In this document: positions 1 through 5,872 of the stretch, piece after piece
Position numbering within the stretch: position 1 is the first letter of the stretch
Layout: each line of letters opens with the position of its first letter
Origin: Clostridiaceae bacterium
GTDB taxonomy: Bacteria; Bacillota; Clostridia; Saccharofermentanales; DTU023
DNA length: 9,846 nucleotides
Direction: 5' to 3'
Assembly: GCA_012841255.1 (NCBI GenBank)
Contig: DUUZ01000099.1
Span: 1-9,846, forward strand
Translations under genes and position numbers: made by a program
Notes under the pieces: model-generated
The model's input: the letters and a program-made list of their open reading frames with translations, nothing else
The model's database searches: none
Told to the model about the DNA's origin: nothing

Positions 1-831
1 AAGGAAACTCAGCAAAGTGCCGGCTCCGGCCCCCACCATGAGGGCGATGGCCACCGTCAGATTCCACTCTGACAGCTTGTCCGCAATATTGGGGATGGAG
101 TTGAGGATGGAGGTTTCAAGAAAGATGAAACGGACCGCGGTTGTGATGGCGGCACCCAAAAGCCAGTAAAGGGTGGATGAAAAACCGATCAGGCCGCCGA
201 TGCCGATGGCCATGGGCGACATGGAAAAGCTGATGGGTACAGCCAGGATGCTGAAGCTGACCAGGGAGGGGAAGACATTGAACTGATCCCGCATGAGGGT
301 CAGGACGGCCGCAAGAAGCAGGGTGACCAGGAGGGTCAGCGCCTGCGAACCGCCGGTTTTACCGGCCTCCAGGGTGGAGGCTGCCGCCTTGCCGATAGGG
401 TAGGGGAGTTCCATCTGTTCAATGTTGCGTTTGCGGAAGAACCAGCAAAGGGCGGTTCCCAAAATAACGCCTGCCAGTGCAATAAGAAGAACTGCGGGGA
501 AACGGCTTTTGATGAAGGTGAGTGCCGTGGTCTGGCTCTTGTCGCCCACCTCCCAGATCCCTGAGATAAAGAGGCCGGGCAGGGTGAAAACCAGGCCGCC
601 CGCCACCATGGCGCCGGCGGACATGCCGGTCGCCGCCACATTGATTTCATTGACATCACTCCGGCCGAACAGGCGCATGAGGGCAAAAGACAGGACGGCG
701 ACGAAGATGGTCGGCCAGGGAAGGGCGCTGGCGCGCAGTGCCACATAGGTTGAGGAGGCGGTGATCAGGATGGATCCGGGGATCGCAATAAGGACAGATC
801 GCCAGCTTAAGTGTGTAATTTTCTTTTTCAT
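1..831 (-). CDS. OPT-family (oligopeptide/metal-chelate) transporter, N-terminal part
   Basis: This is an integral membrane transporter, probably a proton-coupled importer of small peptides or metal chelates as in the OPT/YSL family. The substrate cannot be read from the sequence. I translated 277 codons with no stop; the frame runs off the left edge, so the C-terminus is missing. It starts MKKKITHLSW and is strongly hydrophobic, with about six or seven membrane segments. Family-like stretches are SALPWPTIFVAVLSFALMR (35-53), the Asn/Gly-rich NVAATGMSAGAMVAGGL (64-80) followed by VFTLPGLF, ELPYPIGKAAA (141-151), and SPMAIGIGGLIGF...YWLLGA (205-227). These match the usual OPT pattern of a Ser/Ala/Gly-rich pair of helices, then L-P-x-P-x-G. 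The start at 831 was chosen because positively charged residues precede the first helix and GGTGG lies 5 nt upstream. An in-frame ATG at 888-886 is possible but less likely. It is divergent from hpf and functionally unlinked to the other genes. Confidence 0.82.
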   Translation of the reverse strand, partial: MKKKITHLSWRSVLIAIPGSILITASSTYVALRASALPWPTIFVAVLSFALMRLFGRSDVNEINVAATGMSAGAMVAGGLVFTLPGLFISGIWEVGDKSQTTALTFIKSRFPAVLLIALAGVILGTALCWFFRKRNIEQMELPYPIGKAAASTLEAGKTGGSQALTLLVTLLLAAVLTLMRDQFNVFPSLVSFSILAVPISFSMSPMAIGIGGLIGFSSTLYWLLGAAITTAVRFIFLETSILNSIPNIADKLSEWNLTVAIALMVGAGAGTLLSFL

Positions 832-892
832 ATGGCCACCATGATTGTCGTTTTTCGTTACATGTATTGTCTCACAGTTCCGGCTCATCCTG

Positions 893-898
893 TATAAT
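893..898 (+). promoter_or_regulatory. -10 box of a promoter for the hpf-pcrA-dgt-yfbR cluster
   Basis: A perfect TATAAT lies 58 bp before the hpf ATG, in the divergent gap between the OPT gene and hpf. The best -35-like element is TTGTCT at 867-872, but its 20-bp spacing is longer than the usual 17, so the -35 is weak or the promoter relies on an activator. The 8-bp palindrome TACATGTA sits at 859-866, just upstream of this -35 candidate. A leftward promoter for the OPT gene must overlap the same 125 bp, but I could not assign its boxes. Confidence 0.45.
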
Positions 899-956
899 AA
901 ACAAAACACGTCATTCCGGGGCTTTTTACCTGGGAATGAGCGAAAGGAGCACCATT

Positions 957-1505
957 ATGAAGGTTGATATCCTTGGTCTGGATATGCGTGTCAACGACAC
1001 GCTCAGGAAAGCAATTGAGCAGAAAATTTCAAAGTTCGAACGTTTTTTTGACGAGAGTGCGAGAGGGGAAGTCAAAATTCAGCCGGAGGGCCAGTCGGTA
1101 CGCGCCGAAGTAACGTTCAAGATCCAATCCCTCTACTTCCGTTCAGAAGCGGTGGCAGCCGAAGCCATGACGGCAGTCGAGCAGGCCATCAACAATATGG
1201 AAGGCCAGATTAGAAAAAATAAAGCGCGGATGAAGAAGCGCATTAAAGATTATTCATACATGGAAGCCTACTTCGATTTTGAGGAGGCCGAAGGCGAAGC
1301 ACCGCACGATGACAGCGAATTCCGCATCATCCGCAGAAAAGCCTTTGATATCGATGAGATGACGGCAGACGAGGCCATCTTGCAGATGGAATTGCTGGGC
1401 CACTCCTTCCTCCTTTTCCTGTCGGCCGAGACCGGGCGGGTTTGTGCCGTCTACAAGCGGCATGACGGGGATTACGGACTCTTGGAGCCGGAGTACGAAA
1501 GTTGA
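957..1505 (+). CDS. hpf: Ribosome hibernation promoting factor, long form
   Basis: This 182-residue protein binds the 30S decoding/mRNA channel of idle ribosomes and drives 100S ribosome dimers in stationary phase or stress. The N-terminal HPF/YfiA-like domain (about 1-98) begins MKVDILGLDMRVNDTLRKAI and ends in the basic helix RKNKARMKKRIK (87-98). An acidic linker (about 104-121) follows. The C-terminal dimerisation domain (about 123-178) shows the family pattern RRKAFDIDEMTADEAILQM, LLGHSFLLF, AETGRVCAVYKR and DGDYGLLEP. Having both domains marks the long form typical of Gram-positives. The start is the ATG at 957, with GAAAGGAG at 942-949, 7 nt upstream. The reading frame extends upstream to 867 but would then overlap the -10 box, so I rejected the longer form. 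Its stop overlaps the pcrA start. Identity is firm; the dormancy role is family knowledge. Confidence 0.95.
   Translation: MKVDILGLDMRVNDTLRKAIEQKISKFERFFDESARGEVKIQPEGQSVRAEVTFKIQSLYFRSEAVAAEAMTAVEQAINNMEGQIRKNKARMKKRIKDYSYMEAYFDFEEAEGEAPHDDSEFRIIRRKAFDIDEMTADEAILQMELLGHSFLLFLSAETGRVCAVYKRHDGDYGLLEPEYES
1490..1504 (+). promoter_or_regulatory. pcrA ribosome binding site and TTG start overlapping the hpf stop
   Basis: GGAG at 1490-1493, inside the last hpf codons, sits 8 nt before TTG at 1502-1504. The TTG shares bases with the hpf TGA at 1503-1505 (TTGA overlap). No ATG exists in frame near the conserved N-terminus of PcrA, so this TTG is the best start. The arrangement suggests translational coupling, with the weak start codon keeping PcrA output below that of HPF. 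Confidence 0.7.
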
Positions 1506-3925
1506 CAAAAAATATCGGAAACAAAGAAGAAACATTGAAAGAAAGCGATCAGAAAAGCCCCAACGAGCAGTTGCTGAAGCATCTTAACCCTGAACAGAAG
1601 CGGGCCGTCCAGACGACGGAGGGCCCGCTTTTGATCTTGGCGGGCGCAGGTTCCGGCAAAACCCGGGTGGTCACCCGACGGGTGGCCTGGCTGATCCGGG
1701 AGCGGGGAGTCCACCCCGGCCGGATACTGGCCATTACCTTTACCAACAAGGCTGCGGCCGAGATGAAGGACCGGGTCGAGGAGCTGATCGGAGCCCAGAG
1801 CCGGGCCAGCTGGATCGGGACCTTCCACTCCATGATGCTGCGGATTTTACGCCGGCACGGGGAGCTTCTGGGCTACCGGCCGGGCTTTGCCATCTTCGAC
1901 AGCTACGACCAGAAAAGGGTCATGGCCGAAGTCCTGAAGTCCCTGAACATCGGGGAACGGCTTTTGTCGCCCCAGGATGCCCTGAAACGGATCAGCTTTT
2001 TCAAGAACAATGACCTGTCTCCCGAAGAGGTGGATGCGTCGTCCCCCTACGGCATTTTCGGCCGCCAGTGGTCCGAGATCTTCCGGGCCTACCAGCGGTC
2101 GCTCCTGGACAAGAACGGCATGGACTTTGATGATATCCTGACCGGGACCCTGCGCCTCTTCCGGGAACATCCGGAGGTGCTTGACCATTACCGGGACCGT
2201 TTCCAGTATATTCTGGTCGATGAGTACCAGGACACCAACAAGGTCCAGTACGAACTGATTCACCTCCTGTCCTCCCGCCACAAGAATCTTTGCGTCGTGG
2301 GAGACGATGACCAGTCCATCTATTCTTTCCGGGGAGCTACCATCCGCAACATCCTGGACTTCGAGAAAGATTTTCCCGACTGCCATGTGGTCCGGCTGGA
2401 GCAGAATTACCGGTCCACCAAGACCATCCTGTCCGCGGCCAACCATATTATCCAGGACAACCGGGGCAGGAAGAGCAAGACCCTTTGGACTGCCCTGGAC
2501 GAGGGCGTACCCATCCAGATCTACCGGGCGGCCGACCATACAGAAGAGGCCCGTTATGTGGCCCGTGAGATCCAAAGGCGCTTCCAGAAGGCTGAAGAGG
2601 GGGATGCCCTGGATATCGCGGTCCTTTACCGGATGAACGCCCTGTCAAGAAACCTGGAGTTCGCGCTCCGGGAACTGGGCATCGATTACCGGATCTACGG
2701 GGGAACCCGCTTTTATGACCGGGCCGAGGTCAAGGATGTCACGGCCTATCTGGCCCTGATCCAGTCCACTGACGATGACATTGCCTTCCGGCGGGTCATC
2801 AACCAGCCCCGGCGGGGCATCGGCAATGTCACTTTGGAAAGACTGGCCGAGCTTGCCGGCCGGGAGGGGACCTCGTTCTTTGAGGCCGCCCGCAGGGCAG
2901 ATGCCCAGGATCTGGGCCGGTCTGCCGGCCGTCTCACCCTCTTTGTCCGCATGATCGATCAGTTCAGGGCCCAGGTAGCCCGGGGGGATCTTTCCTTTGC
3001 CGAACTGGTCAAGATGGTGGAGGAGGATTCCGGCCTTATTGCCTACTACGAGGAGATGAAGGCCCGGGGAGACGAGGAAGCTGAAACCCGGCTTGAAAAC
3101 CTGATCGAACTGATCTCGGACGCCATCGATTTCGAACGCAGGCTGCAGTATGAATCCCTGGACGACATGTGGGAATTTGGCGGGGAGGACGAGGAGCTGG
3201 ACCAGCATCTGGCCGACCGGTCGACGGCCGGACTCCTGCGGCTCTTCCTCGAACGGGCCGCTCTCTACAGCGACCAGGATAAGGAAGGCCAAATCCCGCC
3301 GGTCAGCCTCATGACCATCCATAATGCCAAGGGCCTCGAATTTGATACGGTCTTCATTGTGGGTGCCGAAGAAGATATCTTTCCCAGCATCCGGGCCCAG
3401 GAGGAGGCGGACGGGATCGAGGAGGAGAGGCGGCTGGCCTATGTCGCCGTGACCCGGGCAAGACGCGAACTTCTGATCACATCAGCTGTTTCCAGGCTTT
3501 TGTTCGGCCAGACCCAGTACAATCCCCTGTCCCGTTTTGTGGAGGCCATCCCCGAGGATCTGACGGAAAAGACCGGACAATTCGGAGTGACCCCCTACCG
3601 GCCCGCCTTCGAGAATTTCCGGAGCCGGCCGGACGAAGTGCCGGAAAGACCCCTTTTCGGCCGGACACGTCCGGAGGAAACCGGCCGGGAGCCGGCCTAC
3701 CAGGCTGTCACCCGAAGACCTGCCAAACCTGCGCCCAAAAAAGAAGGCAGCAGCCTGGATCCCGACAAACTGTCGGTGGGGCTTGGGGTCCAGCACGTCT
3801 CATTCGGGCCCGGGGTCATTGAAAACATCACCCGGGCGGGCGATGACGCCATCCTGACCATCCGCTTTGAAAAGATGGTCAAACGCTTCATGGCCAGTCA
3901 GTCCGCCCTCTCACTTGAAGAATAA
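1502..3925 (+). CDS. pcrA: ATP-dependent 3'-5' DNA helicase PcrA (UvrD/Rep family)
   Basis: This SF1A helicase unwinds DNA in nucleotide excision repair, strips proteins and RecA from DNA, and acts at transcription-replication conflicts. At 807 residues it is slightly longer than usual (about 720-760). All motifs are present: Q motif LNPEQKRAVQ (28-37), Walker A AGAGSGKT (47-54), Ia TFTNKAA (79-85), GTFHS (106-110), Walker B VDEYQDTN (239-246), III VVGDDDQSIYSFRGA (265-279), IV LEQNYRS (299-305), V MTIHNAKGLEF (604-614) and VI ERRLAYVAVTRAR (642-654). A disordered Pro/Arg linker (about 697-755) leads to a C-terminal Tudor-like domain (LSVGLGVQHVSFGPGVI, 757-773), which in PcrA contacts RNA polymerase. 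The extra length lies in the N-terminal tail (1-25) and in an acidic insert at about 550-575 before the LLRLFLERAALYS helix. It is translated from a TTG overlapping hpf and followed 14 nt later by the dGTPase gene. The enzyme looks intact. Confidence 0.96.
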   Translation: MTKNIGNKEETLKESDQKSPNEQLLKHLNPEQKRAVQTTEGPLLILAGAGSGKTRVVTRRVAWLIRERGVHPGRILAITFTNKAAAEMKDRVEELIGAQSRASWIGTFHSMMLRILRRHGELLGYRPGFAIFDSYDQKRVMAEVLKSLNIGERLLSPQDALKRISFFKNNDLSPEEVDASSPYGIFGRQWSEIFRAYQRSLLDKNGMDFDDILTGTLRLFREHPEVLDHYRDRFQYILVDEYQDTNKVQYELIHLLSSRHKNLCVVGDDDQSIYSFRGATIRNILDFEKDFPDCHVVRLEQNYRSTKTILSAANHIIQDNRGRKSKTLWTALDEGVPIQIYRAADHTEEARYVAREIQRRFQKAEEGDALDIAVLYRMNALSRNLEFALRELGIDYRIYGGTRFYDRAEVKDVTAYLALIQSTDDDIAFRRVINQPRRGIGNVTLERLAELAGREGTSFFEAARRADAQDLGRSAGRLTLFVRMIDQFRAQVARGDLSFAELVKMVEEDSGLIAYYEEMKARGDEEAETRLENLIELISDAIDFERRLQYESLDDMWEFGGEDEELDQHLADRSTAGLLRLFLERAALYSDQDKEGQIPPVSLMTIHNAKGLEFDTVFIVGAEEDIFPSIRAQEEADGIEEERRLAYVAVTRARRELLITSAVSRLLFGQTQYNPLSRFVEAIPEDLTEKTGQFGVTPYRPAFENFRSRPDEVPERPLFGRTRPEETGREPAYQAVTRRPAKPAPKKEGSSLDPDKLSVGLGVQHVSFGPGVIENITRAGDDAILTIRFEKMVKRFMASQSALSLEE

Positions 3926-3939
3926 GGGAGGACGAGAAG

Positions 3940-5088
3940 ATGTCTGAAGACCGAGCCGCCAGTCTGACACCGACTGTCCGGGAGCAAAAGGAACGCCTGG
4001 AAAACGATCTCCTGTCGCCCTTTGCCTCCAAGGCCTCCGAAAGCCGGGGCAGGATCAGGGAAGAGGAAGAGTGCGATGTGCGCACCGTTTACGAGCGCGA
4101 TATGGGCAGGATTCTCTACTCCCTGCCTTTCCGCCGGCTCCGCCATAAAACCCAGGTCTTTTTCGATCCGCAAAATGATCATGTCTGTACCCGCATGGAA
4201 CATGTCCTCTATGTCAGCTATCTGGCCGAGGCCATCGGCCGGGCCCTGGGGCTCAATACCGATCTGATCCGGGCCATCGCCCTGGGCCATGATCTGGGAC
4301 ATGCCCCCTTCGGGCATGCCGGGGAGGCGGCCCTGGACCGCCTGATCCGATCCCTGGGCAACAACCAGGGTTTCAGCCACGAACGGCATGGACTCCGGGT
4401 CGTCGACATCCTGTCCGAGCATAAGGGACGCTATGGTTTGAACCTGACCTTTGAAGTCCGGGACGGCATCGCCTCCCACTGCGGGGAGCGTTACGACGAG
4501 TTTGTCCTGGAACCCCTGGCTGCCAAAAAAGAGGAGGACCTGATCCCCGGATCCCTCCGCCACGATCCACCGGCCACCCTGGAAGGCTGCGTGGTCCGGA
4601 TCACGGACCGGATCGCCTATGTCGGCCGGGATATCGAGGATGCGACCCGGAGCGGCCTCCTTTCCTTTGATGACGTGCCCTTTGAACTGAGGAATATCCT
4701 GGGCCACAACAACAGCCAGATTGTCGATGTCCTGGTCAAGGATGTCATCGCAAGCAGCCTGGGTCAGAATGCCATCATCATGAGCCGGGAAAAAGGGGAG
4801 GCCCTCAAGGAATTGATCGGACTCAATTATGAGCGGATCTATACCGCCCCCCAGGTCATGCGCTATGAAGCTCAGGTGGGCAATATGCTGGAGGGGCTTT
4901 TCGAATACTACCTGCCCCTGGCCCGGGGTGCCGCAGTCGACCGGTCGGCTCCGGCCCTGGCCTTTGCCGACTACCGGGCCCGGCACCCGGAACCGGAGGC
5001 AGCCCCCGAGCGGATCGTCACCGACTACATCGCCGGGATGACGGATCCTTTTGCAGGCCGGATGTTCCGGACCATATTCGGTATTTAG
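3940..5088 (+). CDS. dgt: dGTPase-like HD-domain deoxynucleoside triphosphate triphosphohydrolase
   Basis: Members of this family split dGTP (some also other dNTPs) into deoxynucleoside and tripolyphosphate, using a metal held by HD-domain residues. The protein has 382 residues, the length of the shorter non-enterobacterial subgroup (E. coli Dgt is about 505). Visible motifs are YSLPFRRLRHKTQVF (60-74), the first metal His in RMEH (H88), HDLGHAPFGHAGEAAL (117-132, with H117 and D118), VRDGIASHCGE (173-183) and the second Asp in RITDRIAYVGRDIEDA (D223). The C-terminal YIAGMTDPFAGRMF (363-376) is also typical. RMEHVLYV replaces the more common RLTHTLEV-type motif, so this is a divergent branch and the dNTP preferred is unknown. 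GGGAGG (3926-3931) lies 8 nt before the ATG and 14 nt separate it from pcrA. It is very probably co-transcribed with pcrA and yfbR. Confidence 0.9.
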   Translation: MSEDRAASLTPTVREQKERLENDLLSPFASKASESRGRIREEEECDVRTVYERDMGRILYSLPFRRLRHKTQVFFDPQNDHVCTRMEHVLYVSYLAEAIGRALGLNTDLIRAIALGHDLGHAPFGHAGEAALDRLIRSLGNNQGFSHERHGLRVVDILSEHKGRYGLNLTFEVRDGIASHCGERYDEFVLEPLAAKKEEDLIPGSLRHDPPATLEGCVVRITDRIAYVGRDIEDATRSGLLSFDDVPFELRNILGHNNSQIVDVLVKDVIASSLGQNAIIMSREKGEALKELIGLNYERIYTAPQVMRYEAQVGNMLEGLFEYYLPLARGAAVDRSAPALAFADYRARHPEPEAAPERIVTDYIAGMTDPFAGRMFRTIFGI

Positions 5089-5097
5089 GAGGCGGGG

Positions 5098-5742
5098 ATG
5101 AAGACCAATTTCTTTGCCATGATCCACCGTATGCGCTACATCAACCGCTGGGGCCTGATGCGCAATACTGAAATTGAAAATATCCAGGAGCACTCGCACG
5201 ATGTGGCGGTCATCGCCCATCTTCTGGCCCTGGTCCGCAAAGAGTATTTTGCCGGGGGGCGGATCTGTCCCGATCCCGAGAAGGTGGTCGTCATGGCCCT
5301 CTACCACGACCTGCCCGAGATCATCACGGGGGATATGCCCAAGCCTGTCAAATACCACAATGCCCCCATGGAGAAGACCTATAAGGAGATTGAGGAAGGC
5401 GCCTCCCGGACCCTCCTGGCCATGCTCCCGCAAGAGCTGTCCTGCCGCTACCAGGCCTGGCTCCTGCCGGACCGGGAAGATCCGGAGACCAAAGAAGCCC
5501 TGGAACTGGTCAAGGCGGCCGATTGCTTTTCGGCCTACATCAAGTGTGTGGACGAGCAGAAGGTGGGAAACCGGGAATTTGACCGGGCCAAGCTTGAAAT
5601 TGAAGACCGCCTGAAGGCCTTCGATCTGCCGGAGGTCCGCTGGTTTATGCAGAACGCCCTCCCGGCCTATGCCAAGTCCCTGGACGAGATCAATTTCGAC
5701 TTTAATTTCAAGGATCCGGATTGTGACAATAGGTCAGTTTGA
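5098..5742 (+). CDS. yfbR: 5'-deoxynucleotidase, YfbR family (HD domain)
   Basis: YfbR removes the 5' phosphate from deoxyribonucleoside monophosphates and discriminates against ribonucleotides; it acts in the cytosol in dNMP turnover. The protein has 214 residues (E. coli 199), and the match is clear from end to end. It shows FFAMIHRMRYINRWGLMRN (5-23, with the R17-W18 pair), ENIQEHSHDVAVIAH (27-41, H32), the HD pair in ALYHDLPEIITGDMPKPVKY (67-86; H70, D71, with E74 and D79), and VKAADCFSAYIKCVDEQ (138-154, D142). It ends near LDEINFDF (195-202), plus a 12-residue tail. All metal and substrate residues known for E. coli YfbR appear kept. AGGAGG (5087-5092) overlaps the dgt stop and lies 5 nt before the ATG, with only 9 nt between the genes. 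Beside the dGTPase it suggests a small deoxynucleotide-catabolism unit. Confidence 0.93.
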   Translation: MKTNFFAMIHRMRYINRWGLMRNTEIENIQEHSHDVAVIAHLLALVRKEYFAGGRICPDPEKVVVMALYHDLPEIITGDMPKPVKYHNAPMEKTYKEIEEGASRTLLAMLPQELSCRYQAWLLPDREDPETKEALELVKAADCFSAYIKCVDEQKVGNREFDRAKLEIEDRLKAFDLPEVRWFMQNALPAYAKSLDEINFDFNFKDPDCDNRSV

Positions 5743-5808
5743 TGACAATCAGGCTACAGATGTCTGAATTTTGTAGGCCGGATATAGAATAAGATCCGGG
5801 TGGAGGCT

Positions 5809-5838
5809 ATGATGACCTTACGTGACACTCTTCTTTAA
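5809..5838 (+). other. Possible leader-peptide mini-ORF (MMTLRDTLL)
   Basis: Tandem ATG codons at 5809 and 5812 follow GGAGG (5802-5806), 5 nt before the second ATG, and open a nine-codon frame ending in TAA at 5836-5838. The stop falls in the loop of the 5825-5852 stem-loop, so a ribosome translating it would melt the 5' arm. This SD is stronger than the one before the real gene (GGGG at 5862-5865). It could be a regulatory leader or chance; no amino-acid bias (such as runs of one residue) points to an attenuation signal. Confidence 0.25.
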
Positions 5839-5852
5839 GATCAGAAGAGTGT
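5825..5852. repeat. Perfect 10-bp inverted repeat (stem-loop or operator)
   Basis: ACACTCTTCT (5825-5834) pairs exactly with AGAAGAGTGT (5843-5852) around an 8-nt spacer. In RNA it would form a 10-bp stem ending 9 nt before GGGG, the likely ribosome binding site of the downstream gene. Only a short TTTT occurs 4 nt beyond it, so it is a poor terminator. A dyad operator or a leader hairpin affecting translation of the cell-wall hydrolase is more likely. Confidence 0.6.
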
Positions 5853-5872
5853 GCTCATTTTGGGGAACGGAA

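Larger units (their letters stand above)
5743..5872 (+). promoter_or_regulatory. Intergenic leader upstream of the dockerin glucosaminidase gene
   Basis: This 130-bp gap separates the nucleotide-metabolism cluster from the two exported proteins and most likely holds a new promoter. The best -10 is TAGAAT at 5785-5790; I could not find a convincing -35 at the right distance. The -10 sits between the arms CCGGAT (5778-5783) and ATCCGG (5794-5799), which could be an operator. Further down are a strong GGAGG (5802-5806), a nine-codon ORF and a 10-bp perfect dyad, each listed separately. No obvious U-tract terminator for the upstream operon was seen. Confidence 0.4.

Noticed and set aside
336..746. 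136-codon minus-strand frame within the left edge
   Set aside because: It is Trp/Pro/Ser/Arg-rich with no pattern; the frame one step away reads as a continuous OPT transporter from 831 to 1.
867..956. N-terminal extension of hpf from an upstream ATG
   Set aside because: It overlaps the TATAAT box and lacks a ribosome binding site; the ATG at 957 has GAAAGGAG and begins exactly at the conserved HPF N-terminus.
3898..5433. 511-codon open frame on the minus strand opposite dgt and yfbR
   Set aside because: It is antisense to two clearly recognised enzymes, has no family-like motifs and is explained by the GC-rich codon pattern of the plus-strand genes.
5720..5730. ATTGTGACAAT palindrome
   Set aside because: It lies within the last codons of yfbR, is only 5+1+5 bp, and no promoter element is placed sensibly around it.
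5825..5865. Rho-independent terminator for the hpf-yfbR operon
   Set aside because: The stem is perfect, but its composition is AT-rich and only TTTT follows after a 4-nt gap, so a terminator is not convincing.
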